From contig OU696572.1 of assembly GCA_916048095.2 (NCBI GenBank), positions 3,335,862 through 3,399,861 on the forward strand: a stretch of DNA of 64,000 nt. Direction: 5' to 3'. The stretch comes from Sacculina carcini (Eukaryota > Arthropoda > Thecostraca > Sacculinidae). How positions within the stretch are numbered: the stretch's first letter is position 1; every line of letters begins with the position of its first letter. The position numbers were made by a program, and so were the translations under genes. A model generated the notes under the pieces. The model had not been told where the DNA came from and made no database searches. It worked only from the letters and a program-made list of their open reading frames with translations. Positions 1 through 9,471 of this stretch are shown piece after piece.

Positions 1-1
1 C

Positions 2-962
2 CGGCGGCCGTCGATCTCGCGTGCTGCGACGCAGCCCCTCAACCGGGCCTGCAGTGCCTGTGTCTGCAGGAGGCTGGGCAGCTGGATCACTGACAACGGC
101 CTGGCTTGCATGCTCTGCCTGTCCGCCGTCATCACTACCTGGCAGGTTCGTCACAATCAGTAGTGGCCCAGTAGCATCGTCCTCATCGATGCCGACGTCT
201 ACGTTGTCGCTGCCACCAGAGCAGTAGCGCGGCCGAACGTCGCGTACGTGACGAGGCATCCCGTTCACATTCACCACTTGCTCGGATACAACGCCAGTGA
301 CGCGGCCAGGTCGCGACTGCTCCGTGCAACGCGTGCCTCGCTGTCGCACCCACACTCTGTCGCCAGCGCGATACGGCGCCCCTCCGCTTTGCTGCCGCCG
401 GTCAGAGTTGTTGTCGCTACCGACGGCTGCAGACTCAGCTGCACGCACACTCTCTCACCGGGTATGTGTAGACGACGGCAGCAGGCGCAGGTGACGAATC
501 ACGCGGCGTCACGTTATAAAGGTGCACGGCTTCGGCAATGCTGCATTGCTTCCGCGCCGCCAGCACCTTTATCGTCCGGTGATTGCGCTCAACAATTGCA
601 TTGCCGCTCGGCGCGTGCGCGGCCCGAAAGCGCAGGCCAACGTTCCAGCTGGCAGCAAAAGCGGCGAAGCAGCGGCTGCGGAATATGGTGTCATTGTCGC
701 ACAGTAGTTCGACGCAACCACCGCGCTCGTAAAACACCTGCTGCAGCTGCTCGACGGCAGAGGCTGCATCCGGCCTGCGTAATGGCCGCCACACGCTGAA
801 ACGCGACGGGCCGCAGTCTACCACAGACAGGTAGTGCTGGCGGCCGTGATGAGTCACGTCAACTGCGAGGCGCGACCAATTGTCCTGCACGCTGAGCTCG
901 CCGTGTCGCCATTTTGCGGGCGCTGGATCCACAGAGCGGCACACATCACAGCTGCTCACCAC
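2..962 (-). pseudogene. Integrase core and C-terminal domain of LTR-A pol, frameshifted
   Basis: The catalytic core carries a D-D-E set: AVDVTHHG, LLCDNDTIF and NAIVERNHRTIK. The frame containing the core ends near 435. A different frame then continues with an SH3-like integrase tail (GDRVWVRQRG, RPGRVTGVVSEQ, RHVRDVRPRY) and ends close to the window edge with RRSTRDRRPP, a common C-terminal signature of Gypsy integrases. The frame change near 440-460 and the separation from the upstream RNase H frame at 994 mean the protein is not continuous as it stands. Confidence 0.75.
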
Positions 963-993
963 CGCCTAGGACCTCCGCACGTGAGACACGCGG

Positions 994-1557
994 TCAGATT
1001 TCGCGCTTCGCGAAATACAGCGTGCGTCGCACGCCCGGATGCCCAGCGTTGGCATGAACGTCGGCTATCTGCTGCCGCGACCACGCTGCTGCCGCCACAA
1101 CAGCGGTCGACTTCTGATCAGCAGCAGTATCAGCACGGGCCAACCACTCACGCGGCACCCTGGTCAGCGCATCAGCCTTGTTCTCCGCCGTGCGCACCAG
1201 CTTCACGATCATCTTCAGGTCAAATTCAGTCACTAACTGCCGAATCACATCGACCCGTCGGCGAATCAGCATCTCATTGCTAGCTTTTGTTCGTAGCCTG
1301 GCGCGACCGCTGATGGCATCGCTCAGCCAGCGGTGGACCGTGGCCGAATCTGTGCACAAATCGACCTCACGCATCTGCCACGCAATTGCCAAGTTCACAC
1401 CGCGAATGGCGGCATCCAGCTCGGCCATATTTATATGGCTGCAATCGTCCGGTTTCCGCAGCCAGCTAGCATCCTCGATAATACCTCTGCCTGACACTTC
1501 CACTGCAACACCCGCGGCCAGCGAGCTGGCATCGCACCAGACGACAGCACGACGGCC
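994..1557 (-). CDS. RNase H and integrase zinc-binding region of LTR-A pol
   Basis: This is the continuation, in the same reading frame, of the RT polyprotein after the UGA at 1558-1560. Visible motifs are VVWCDASSLAAGV (first catalytic Asp region), NMAELDAAIRG (catalytic Glu), DLCTDSATVHRWL (second Asp) and ENKADALTR (last Asp), all typical of RNase H. The C-terminal part has the HANAGHPGVRRTLYF stretch of an integrase HHCC region. No ATG marks a separate start, so it is either pol interrupted by a nonsense mutation or reached by UGA readthrough. Confidence 0.75.
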   Translation of the reverse strand, partial: GRRAVVWCDASSLAAGVAVEVSGRGIIEDASWLRKPDDCSHINMAELDAAIRGVNLAIAWQMREVDLCTDSATVHRWLSDAISGRARLRTKASNEMLIRRRVDVIRQLVTEFDLKMIVKLVRTAENKADALTRVPREWLARADTAADQKSTAVVAAAAWSRQQIADVHANAGHPGVRRTLYFAKREI

Positions 1558-3597
1558 TCACACCCTCCACGGTCCGCGCGCTGGGTCTTCGCTTTTTAGA
1601 CGTGCATCCACCTGGTCCAGCTGCCGTCGTAGTTCTGCGTCGTGAGTGACGTCGTCCCAGCCGGATGTCAGCTCGTTGACGCGCCGCTTGAGCCAGGCGG
1701 CCGCCGGGCGCAGCCAGCCACTGACAGGCACGTGAGCTACGGCGCGGCCGCACCACGAAAAAAGTGACCGGCGCGTCATCTTGTCGGGCGGGGCTTCAAC
1801 GGGCGAATCACGGCGCCATGTCAAACATTGGCCCTCAGCATGCACTCGCAGGCCCAGCATGCGTGCACCAGCATCAGCGGTCACGCGCTCAGGCGGCTTG
1901 CACTCCAGGCCGAACGCCTGAAAATGAGCCACTACCTGCTCGGCAGATGCAATATCCTCGTTGACCAAAAGGTCATCAACAAACGGCAGTACAGCCGCCT
2001 CGATGCGTGAATCTTGGGCCAGCACCAGACGCACCACAGCACGCATAATCGACGGCGCGACGCTCAGGCCCAGTCCGAGCCGCGTTAAGCAGTATCGCTT
2101 GCCGCGCACCAGCACCGTCTCGTATGCCCACAAGTGCCGGTCCACGTGCAACTGCAAATATGCACGGCGCAAGTCGACGACAGTAGTTTTCGCGCCGTGG
2201 CGCCGCCACTTTCGTAGCTGTTCGGCACACACTTCGGCGTCAGCTGTGTGCGCGCTCAAATGTCCGTTTAGCTCGCGGAAGTCAAGCACTGGTCGCACTC
2301 GATTGCGGCCTTTCTGGCGGGCTACCATAAGCGGCACTAGGCCACACACCTCTCCATGCTGGACTGGGTCGTACGGCACCAACCATCCCTGCTCGATCCA
2401 GGAAGTCAGTTCAGCATCGTACTCTTGACGCTCGCAATCACGCATATGGTACTGCGCCGTTGCGTTGCGCAGGCACTCTGGACCGGCAGACTGAGCCCAC
2501 TTCCACTGCACGCGCCACCGTCGTTTCTGTGGCTTAAATATGGCTTGATAATCCGGCGCGTCGAAGGAGAGGCTGGCAGACTCCCGCGCAGCGCCGCCGC
2601 AAAAACGGACTGCAGAAGGCGACTGCACGGCAACACCACCAAGTGCTTGGATGCCCGACATACCAAGGATCATGTCAAAGCCAAGCGGAGGACTGGACAC
2701 TACCAGCACCGCCAACTCCGCACTCTGACCTTGCGGAGCCACCACAGTGAGCCGAACGGTGCCCTGACACACAAGCCTGGCATCACCCAACGTTGCAAGC
2801 GAGACGGTCCGCTTCTGCCAACTATGGCAGCACGACACATGCACGATGTTGTCTGTACAGCCTGTATCCACCAACGCGCGGCGCGCTTTGCCTCTGACGT
2901 GCAGCTGCACCACTGGCAGAGCAGCACTGATTGCCGGAGAGAATACACCGGTGCAGACGTGCCCATCGTTTCCTTGTCTCTTCGGACAGCTGGCCAGCCG
3001 ATGCGCGGTGCTGCCACATATCCAGCAACGCCGTCTCCACGGCCGTGCACTCGCCCTTTTCCTTGCTCCAGTGCGTGCTGAGTCGGCACCAGCGGGATGG
3101 TCGCCGCGACCTGCAGCAACGACAGACAGGCGCTCGTCGCTCAGCACGGCGCGTGCACGACACAACATGCTATCCAAGTCTAGGCCTTCGGCCCTCGACC
3201 CTGCACGAATCATCTGTCGCACGCTATCCGGCAGGCCTGCCACGAATGCGCAGCACAACGCGCTGTCCGGTACACCGCCGAACAGCCTGGCTAGTCGCCG
3301 TAAATCCGCCAAAAATACATCGGGCGACTCCGCAGCGTGCAGCCTGCGTGCAGTGAACGCATCATACGCTGCAAATTTGTCCAGTCCAAACGCAGCGTAG
3401 AGGCGGTCGCGAACAGCATCACCGACTTGCTGCAAAGCGAGAGGCATCTCCGCCCAGACAGCGAAAGCACCGCCGGTCAGCCACAGTGGCACCACCGACA
3501 CCGCAGGAATCCCGCGGAGACTGCAGAGTAGCTCTGTCCGTGTCCACCACTCGACAACATCACCAGAGCCGTCATACTCGGATATCAATATGCGCAT
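1558..3597 (-). CDS. Gag-protease-reverse transcriptase polyprotein of LTR-A element
   Basis: The 679-codon frame starts at an ATG (MRILISEYDG) and begins with a retrotransposon gag domain (GGAFAVWAEMP, then an LFGGVPDSALCCAFVAGLP stretch). A CCHC zinc knuckle follows (CWICGSTAHRLASC), then an aspartic protease motif (ALVDTGCTDN) and a reverse transcriptase (VRPVLDFRELN, DLRRAYLQL, LTRLGLGLSVAPS, FVDDLLV). The original gag start is probably the ATG at 3677. A 17-nt near-tandem duplication around 3590-3610, absent from the homologous gag stub at 26283-26409, breaks that frame but supplies a new in-frame ATG at 3597. The frame ends at a UGA at the RT/RNase H boundary. Confidence 0.85.
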   Translation of the reverse strand: MRILISEYDGSGDVVEWWTRTELLCSLRGIPAVSVVPLWLTGGAFAVWAEMPLALQQVGDAVRDRLYAAFGLDKFAAYDAFTARRLHAAESPDVFLADLRRLARLFGGVPDSALCCAFVAGLPDSVRQMIRAGSRAEGLDLDSMLCRARAVLSDERLSVVAAGRGDHPAGADSARTGARKRASARPWRRRCWICGSTAHRLASCPKRQGNDGHVCTGVFSPAISAALPVVQLHVRGKARRALVDTGCTDNIVHVSCCHSWQKRTVSLATLGDARLVCQGTVRLTVVAPQGQSAELAVLVVSSPPLGFDMILGMSGIQALGGVAVQSPSAVRFCGGAARESASLSFDAPDYQAIFKPQKRRWRVQWKWAQSAGPECLRNATAQYHMRDCERQEYDAELTSWIEQGWLVPYDPVQHGEVCGLVPLMVARQKGRNRVRPVLDFRELNGHLSAHTADAEVCAEQLRKWRRHGAKTTVVDLRRAYLQLHVDRHLWAYETVLVRGKRYCLTRLGLGLSVAPSIMRAVVRLVLAQDSRIEAAVLPFVDDLLVNEDIASAEQVVAHFQAFGLECKPPERVTADAGARMLGLRVHAEGQCLTWRRDSPVEAPPDKMTRRSLFSWCGRAVAHVPVSGWLRPAAAWLKRRVNELTSGWDDVTHDAELRRQLDQVDARLKSEDPARGPWRV

Positions 3598-3678
3598 ATC
3601 ATTATGCGCATATCAAACAACAGTCCCTGCCATGCCTGCTGTACCTGGCCACTTAGCGGCTTACCCCTCTCATTCATG

Positions 3679-3690
3679 GCCGAAATAGCT
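3679..3690 (-). other. Putative primer-binding site complementary to the tRNA-Phe 5' end
   Basis: On the minus strand the 12 nt directly after the LTR read AGCTATTTCGGC. The same block follows the LTRs ending at 26269, 49810 and 62121. It is the exact reverse complement of nucleotides 1-12 of known eukaryotic tRNA-Phe (GCCGAAATAGCT). The bases after it differ between elements. Confidence 0.6.
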
Positions 3691-3956
3691 TGTAGTAAAA
3701 AGTAAAATTTAGCGCTGAACCAGCAGGCAATGCACACAGTGTAATTATACACACAACAACCACAAACATGCGTACACACCGCCGCAACACAATCCGACCA
3801 TCACGCAGATCGAAAACACACTCACCCTCGTGCACACGAGCGCACACTCACACCCACTCACACACACACACACACCGTGACCTCCACGCAACCTTGACCA
3901 CACAACACACGCATGCGCACAGTAAGTTACACACAAGCACACAACACTCAACTACA
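3691..3956 (-). repeat. 5' LTR of LTR-A element (266 bp)
   Basis: The block begins TGTA and ends TACA on either strand. A second copy of the same length lies at 26004-26269 in the opposite orientation. On the minus strand it is followed directly by the 12-nt putative primer site and the gag start codon. Much of it is (CA)n-like. Confidence 0.85.
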
Positions 3957-4793
3957 CAATATCATAATATGTTGTTGGTAGCCATGGCTACGCCAAAAAC
4001 TGACAATAACGCGCGTTCGTCAGCGACAATCGAGCCCCAGCAAATTGCGTCCGAATTCGCGTAGTCTTTATAAAGACTGGTGCATGCGAGAATTGCCGAT
4101 ACAATTTGCCTTGAAAAAGGCAACGATGCGTGGAATTCGCTTTAAAGTCCGTCCTTAAAAGGACGGTTAATTATGTCGTGCAAAACGATGCGAATAGTTC
4201 TATCGGCTACTATATTCGCACGGACACGCAACACAGTAAGCAGTAGCACAGCAATGACGAGGCAGAGCAATCGAGTCGAGCGAACACAAGTCAGAAATCG
4301 AGGCGCGATAGGCGATGCACTGTGCCCAACAGCGCACGTGCTTAGTTGTGTTTTGGATTTATGTGAGTATCGGCCAATAAGCGCGCTCACCGATAGTTGT
4401 CCGATACTGGCATAAATCCGCGCTGAGTGGGTCTACTTGAGCGTTGCGCAAAATGTGCTTTTGTCGAGAACATGCTGCACCAGACAACGTTCATATATAC
4501 ATAATGTGCGACAGCGACCATATACAATTACAATGAAAACACACACTATACAATACCAACAATGCAGTACACACATGCAATCTAATACGACGATACACGA
4601 CACATATCACATATGTCAATGGCACGAATTAACACGCAAAACAATATGACTAATATTAAAGTCAGATTATGATTAAATAATAAACAATCGACACAATCCA
4701 GTTTAGAATAATAAAATAGCAGAAAGGTGTGATATGGCGCCTACAATGCAAAGGTAATAGCACACACAAATACACGCTACATTACTTTACATT
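3957..4793. repeat. Duplicated block, left copy part 1 (inverted partner near 31217-32433)
   Basis: The sequence matches, in inverse orientation, the region from about 31217 to 32433, apart from the SINE in the right copy. It shows no coding capacity. It contains three closely spaced perfect hairpins: 4063-4078, 4106-4123 and 4149-4166. Confidence 0.8.
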
Positions 4794-4877
4794 CAGTCTA
4801 TTTCTGTGCGTGTTACTGAGTGGACGTGCCTTGTCCCGTCACATGAGCCTGTGATTTTCGAGCGTGAGTGAGCAGCT

Positions 4878-5717
4878 ATGTCAATCAGCGCAAGTGAACT
4901 ACAGGAGTGCATGATGCACTGTCTGCAAAACGAGGAAGTACTTGGCAGGATACGAGACCTCATCGTAGTGCCGGCTGTGAAAGCGGCAGTTGAAGAAGCA
5001 GTTGCAGCCAAAGATGCCGAAATAACGAAGTTACGCGACGAATTGACCGAAACGAAACGGCGACTGAACGACCTTGATCAATACTCCCGACGACAAAATC
5101 TGTGTGTGTCGGGAATCAAGGAGGAACCAGGTGAGAACTTGGACAAAATTGTTGAAGAAGTGGCTGATACTCTGGGTGTCCCAATATCTTCTCAGGATAT
5201 TGAGGCTGCACACAGGTTAGGCCGAGCTGCCCCAGGAAAATCTAGACCTCTATTGATTCGCTTTGAAAGAGTAAAAAAACGAGCCGAGTTCTTCAATGCA
5301 AAAAAAACTCTTAAAAGACTGAATCCAAACGGTGGCAGAAGCTTTGATCCTCACAGAGTATATATAAATGAGCATCTGACGCCAGCCAACAGCCAGCTTT
5401 TGTACGAGATTCGCCAAATGAAAAAAGCGGGAAAACTTTACGCAGCCTGGTCAGATTTCGGAAATATCAAAATTCGAATATCCGAGAATGCGCGGGCAGT
5501 ACGTGTCTCATCGCTGGATGACGTCATGCGTCAGACCGGGCCGGCGGGATCAATGACCCGACCTCTGACTGAACAGAGAGACGACGGGTCAACCACCGAT
5601 TGGCGCCCTGCCAGTAGCGACGGCCGGTCACTCTACACCAGAACAGCTGATCGCGGCAGGACATTCCGGCCAGTGACCCGGTCAACCAGTCGGGCAGACA
5701 CCGGTATGTGTATGTGA
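4878..5717 (+). CDS. LINE-1 ORF1 protein, coiled-coil RNA-binding type
   Basis: The 279-codon frame starts at ATG 4878. An N-terminal helical and charged segment (KDAEITKLRDELTETKRRL) predicts a coiled coil and runs into LDQYSRRQNLCVSGI, the start of an RRM-like domain common to L1- and CR1-type ORF1 proteins. A conserved central region follows (EAAHRLG, RPLLIRFERVKKRAEFF, INEHLTPANSQLLYEIRQ). This class of protein binds element RNA as a multimer and acts as a chaperone during target-primed reverse transcription; that role is inferred from the family. The C-terminus is low-complexity and Arg/Thr-rich. Confidence 0.85.
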   Translation: MSISASELQECMMHCLQNEEVLGRIRDLIVVPAVKAAVEEAVAAKDAEITKLRDELTETKRRLNDLDQYSRRQNLCVSGIKEEPGENLDKIVEEVADTLGVPISSQDIEAAHRLGRAAPGKSRPLLIRFERVKKRAEFFNAKKTLKRLNPNGGRSFDPHRVYINEHLTPANSQLLYEIRQMKKAGKLYAAWSDFGNIKIRISENARAVRVSSLDDVMRQTGPAGSMTRPLTEQRDDGSTTDWRPASSDGRSLYTRTADRGRTFRPVTRSTSRADTGMCM

Positions 5718-5782
5718 CTGTTTTTTTTCTCAGCCGTATATATGTTGTGAGTGAATGGGAGCTGGTTGTGTAATGTGTATGT

Positions 5783-5998
5783 ATGTGTGTGTGTATGTGC
5801 GCTTCTGTTGGTGAGTGCATGTGTGCGTTTGTTATGTATGAGCGAAGACCTGTGCGTTCATGTATTAGCGACTGTTTTCGTTCAATGCGCGCTTTTGTAT
5901 GTGTATGTGTGTGTATGTGCGCTTCTGTGGGTGCATGTGTGCGTTTCTATGAGCGAAGACCTGTGCGTTTATGTATCAGCGATTGCTTTCGTTCAATG
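5783..5998 (+). repeat. Tandem duplication in the LINE-1 inter-ORF spacer
   Basis: Two diverged copies of a unit of roughly 110 bp lie between ORF1 and ORF2. Each has a (TG)-rich stretch, then GAGCGAAGACCTGTGCGTT and a TTTCGTTCAATG end. Confidence 0.75.
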
Positions 5999-6261
5999 TG
6001 TACCGCATTTCGGTGCAGGTTCATTTACCACTGAAGTAGCATTGGACATGCAAACTCCCGAACTATGCATTACACCTTACCATTCACTTTGCTTAAACTT
6101 GCGCAGTCTCATGTATTCCGGAAAATATCAACTTGAGCTGCTCACTTCACTCTCGATATTGTGGAACCTAACTGACGTCAACTACTGTGAATACCGAAAA
6201 CAATGGCGCACCCCAGCCGCTAACCGAATTTTTCGGAGATGATGTAGATGAATCTAATGAA

Positions 6262-9144
6262 ATGAGTATGTGTGATACGCTCAACACTGAGTACGGAACT
6301 TATGACTTGGACAGTTTTAAACAAAAATCTGCTTCTTTCAAAAGTAAGCTTTCTGTAATCCATATAAATGCTAGAAGCCTGAGAGCAAATTTTGACGATG
6401 TTCTGATGTTTCTAAATGACCTGGAAACCGTTGTGGACATAATTGCTGTAACAGAGACATGGTTCGATGATAACACTCCACTAGAGTATTTCCAAATTTA
6501 TGGTTATCAGTTATTTTCTTTGCACAGAACAAATTGCAAGGGAGGTGGCGTAGCCTTGTACGCACGGGACGTCTACAATCCAGTCCTGGTACTGGAAAGC
6601 ACACAGAAAGTTGAAAATCTCTACGAATGTGTCACTATAAAATGTAAAGTAGGAAATATAAGCGTCGTGGTGTCATCAGTTTATAGGATGCCCTCATCCA
6701 GTATAGAAGACTTCAATGCCAACTTGTCGGACCTGTTTGAAAATTGTAACGCGAAAAATTGCTTCATACTAGGCGATTTTAACGTTAACACTTTGAACAT
6801 AGAACAAACGCATACAATACACTTTCTGAACGCTATGTACAGTCTCGGTTTTCTACCGCTTATAAAAACGCCAACTAGGATAACCCAAAACTCTGCTACA
6901 TTAATCGACAACATTTTTTGTAATTCAGTGGATAAAACCTTGATTGCAGGCACGATCTGTTACGATTTAAGTGACCATACACCGATATTTGTGATTGCAA
7001 ATCTTCAAAAAAACGAAATACAATCGCGAAAACGCGCTTATTTTCGGGAAATGAATCACGTACAACAGGAGAAGTTTTGCTATTTGTTGCGCAACTATGA
7101 TTGGCAGTCCGTGAAGTGCGAGGATGCTAACTCCTCTTTCGATTGTTTTTTAGGAATTTTTTTAAAGTTAACTGATGAATGTTTCCCCATGAAAGAAGTA
7201 ACATACAGCCGAACAAAAAACCAGCCTTGGCTCACTAAAGGTCTAAAAACCTCTTGTAAACGAAAACTGAGGCTATATAATCAGTGCATTCGGAACCCTG
7301 ATATACAACCCGTTTACAAAAATTATAGAAACAGGCTAACCAGTTTATTGCATCTCGCTAAGCGTCGCTATTATGAAGAAAAGATGATAGAGTACAAACA
7401 CAACATGAAGAAAACATGGGATACAATAAATGATGTCCTCAAAAATAAGAACAGAGCTGAGCAGCCTGACACCTTTAAACATAACAACTGCTTAATAAAA
7501 GGTGAAAAAGACATAGCTGATGGTTTCAACAATTTCTTCGTCAACATTGGGAGAGAATTAGAATCGAAAATACCTATACATTCGAAACAATTACCGCAAA
7601 GTATCCACATAAATGAAAACACAATGTTTGTTCGACCAACTGATAGAAATGAAATTCGGAATATCATTAAATTGAGCGCCAGCAAAAACTCCTACGATTA
7701 CTATGGCCTTAACATGAAAATTGTCAAACTATCTTGTGATTTCATTTTAGAACCTTTAGAGTATATAATTAACCAATCTTTGAGCCAAGGGATATTTCCA
7801 GAAAAAATGAAAATTTCCAAAGTTGTTCCGATTTTTAAAAATGGCGACAAAACATTGTTCACAAATTATAGGCCGATATCACTACTATCACAGTTTTCAA
7901 AGATCTTAGAAAAAGTCTTTGACAAACGATTGAGCGACTTCTTGAAAAAAATTTCTATCATCGACCAATGTCAGTATGGATTCCAGTCAGGAAAGAGTGT
8001 AAATCATGCTCTTCTGGACGCACTAAATTATATTACTGATGCCATCGACAAAAAGCTCATAACTGTAGGGGTGTTTGTTGATCTAAAAAAAGCCTTCGAT
8101 ACGGTAAACCACAAAATTCTTCTCAAAAAGCTCGAACAGTACGGAATTAGGGGACAAGGTCACAAATGGCTGACTAGCTACCTCGAATCTCGTAAACAAA
8201 CTGTGTGTTTCAATAATTCAAAAACTTACTCTGAAGTCATGGACATTGCTTGTGGTGTTCCTCAAGGATCGATTTTGGGACCTAAACTCTTCATCATATA
8301 CATAAATGACCTTTTTCAAGTGCCAATGAATTGCAAAAGAGTTCTGTTTGCAGATGACACCACATTATTTTTCTCAGGCTCAGACATGTGTGTACTCAGA
8401 CGAACCATCACCGAAAATTTGAATACCTTGGTAACCTGGCTTAATGTTAATAAGCTTACTCTAAACGTTGAAAAAACGGTTTCAGTAGTTTTCAGCAAAA
8501 CAAAAACTGATACGAAATTGCCGCTCGAAATAAACTCAGTGCAAATCAAACAACTGAATGAGGCAAAATTCCTGGGAGTGTATATAGATAGAGATCTAAG
8601 CTGGAAGCCTCAAATTAAAATGCAAACCTCCAAATTAGCCAAACTTGCTTTTTTTATCAGGAAAATCAGGCAATCACTGAATGAACAAACATCTATAACT
8701 GTCTACAAAACACTGGTTCAACCTGTTCTAAATTACTGTGATGAGACATGGGGCTCTACGTACAAACATTCCATAAAATGTATCACAACTCTGCAAAAAA
8801 GAATTATAAGATCCATCGGTTGTCTGAAACACTCTGAGACTACTGAACCTTTACGGAAAAAGTACAGTCTATTATTATTTGATGAATTGGTGCAGCTCAA
8901 CATTGGATGCCTTATGTACAAAATTCACAAGGGGAACATTCCGAAAAATCTTAGCTATCACTTCAAAATTAACCGCAGACACCCAGAGAAGTTCTTCATT
9001 ACCTTTCCCAGAACTCGTTGTAGACAATTCAATTTTTTCGTCAGAGGTCCCTCACTCTGGAATAATTTGGACATTACACTAAAAAACTGTCCTAGTATAA
9101 AAACGTTTAAGGTAAAGTTGAGAAAGACTCTCATGTATAAATGA
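6262..9144 (+). CDS. LINE-1 ORF2: endonuclease-reverse transcriptase
   Basis: The frame is open from 6187, but the first ATG is at 6262, giving about 960 residues. The N-terminus is an exonuclease-endonuclease-phosphatase domain: INARSLRANFDD, VTETWFDD, GGGVALYARD, LGDFNVN, DNIFCN and SDHTPIF carry the usual catalytic Asn, Glu, Asp and His residues. The reverse transcriptase follows (PIFKNGDKTLFTNYRPISLL, FVDLKKAFDTVNHKIL, GVPQGSILGP, LFADDTTLF), with the catalytic FADD intact. The C-terminus has the usual FFPRT-like motif (FPRTRCRQFNFFVRGPSLWNN). It nicks the target and copies element RNA in place. I see no internal stop. Confidence 0.92.
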   Translation: MSMCDTLNTEYGTYDLDSFKQKSASFKSKLSVIHINARSLRANFDDVLMFLNDLETVVDIIAVTETWFDDNTPLEYFQIYGYQLFSLHRTNCKGGGVALYARDVYNPVLVLESTQKVENLYECVTIKCKVGNISVVVSSVYRMPSSSIEDFNANLSDLFENCNAKNCFILGDFNVNTLNIEQTHTIHFLNAMYSLGFLPLIKTPTRITQNSATLIDNIFCNSVDKTLIAGTICYDLSDHTPIFVIANLQKNEIQSRKRAYFREMNHVQQEKFCYLLRNYDWQSVKCEDANSSFDCFLGIFLKLTDECFPMKEVTYSRTKNQPWLTKGLKTSCKRKLRLYNQCIRNPDIQPVYKNYRNRLTSLLHLAKRRYYEEKMIEYKHNMKKTWDTINDVLKNKNRAEQPDTFKHNNCLIKGEKDIADGFNNFFVNIGRELESKIPIHSKQLPQSIHINENTMFVRPTDRNEIRNIIKLSASKNSYDYYGLNMKIVKLSCDFILEPLEYIINQSLSQGIFPEKMKISKVVPIFKNGDKTLFTNYRPISLLSQFSKILEKVFDKRLSDFLKKISIIDQCQYGFQSGKSVNHALLDALNYITDAIDKKLITVGVFVDLKKAFDTVNHKILLKKLEQYGIRGQGHKWLTSYLESRKQTVCFNNSKTYSEVMDIACGVPQGSILGPKLFIIYINDLFQVPMNCKRVLFADDTTLFFSGSDMCVLRRTITENLNTLVTWLNVNKLTLNVEKTVSVVFSKTKTDTKLPLEINSVQIKQLNEAKFLGVYIDRDLSWKPQIKMQTSKLAKLAFFIRKIRQSLNEQTSITVYKTLVQPVLNYCDETWGSTYKHSIKCITTLQKRIIRSIGCLKHSETTEPLRKKYSLLLFDELVQLNIGCLMYKIHKGNIPKNLSYHFKINRRHPEKFFITFPRTRCRQFNFFVRGPSLWNNLDITLKNCPSIKTFKVKLRKTLMYK

Positions 9145-9471
9145 CTCTCCACTGAAAGTCGGGTGCGCCTCCACACCTTCACATCGTCGCAATACAGGCA
9201 CCAGCGGGACAGGGATGCGCCAATATGGAAATGTGCGTGTGTGTGTGTTTTGTGTACTGTTTATGTGCGTAAGTATACATGTGTAGGTGTACATTCATGT
9301 ATGTGTGTGCGTGTGTGTGTGAGTGTGTTACTGTAAATGAGCATGTATGTGGAAGATCGTAGATCGGTCTCTTTGGACGAGCCGATAAGCCACTGTTGGC
9401 TTTGGCCACTTTATAATGATATGTTTAAACTGAAATTGAATATGTCCAATACAATGAACAATGAACAATGA

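Larger units (their letters stand above)
1..3956 (-). mobile_element. Gypsy-like LTR retrotransposon, family LTR-A, left-truncated by the window
   Basis: Read on the minus strand it runs 5' LTR (3691-3956), primer site (3679-3690), gag-protease-RT (1558-3597), RNase H (994-1557) and integrase (to the window edge). The 3' LTR lies outside the window. The order gag-PR-RT-RH-IN is that of Metaviridae (Ty3/Gypsy). The RT, with a TADAEVCAEQLRKWRR stretch and an FVDD active site, belongs to the same branch as the element at 61481. The LTR abuts sequence 3957 onward, which has an uninterrupted counterpart near 32420-32434, so the element inserted into a pre-existing duplicated block. It carries an in-frame UGA and frameshifts and is probably inactive. 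Confidence 0.85.
4794..9471 (+). mobile_element. LINE-1: full-length non-LTR retrotransposon (CR1/Jockey superfamily)
   Basis: The element has two ORFs and ends in a short tail of three AATGAAC units. The flanks carry the 5-bp direct repeat ACATT (4789-4793 and 9472-9476). The paralogous block at about 31211-31217 has the same flanks with no element between them, so both ends are defined to within a base or two. The length is 4678 bp. Both ORFs are open, so it is a recent and possibly competent copy. Confidence 0.9.

Noticed and set aside
3745..3951. Cys-rich small secreted protein on the minus strand
   Set aside because: It lies wholly within the LTR-A LTR and reflects its (TG)-rich composition.
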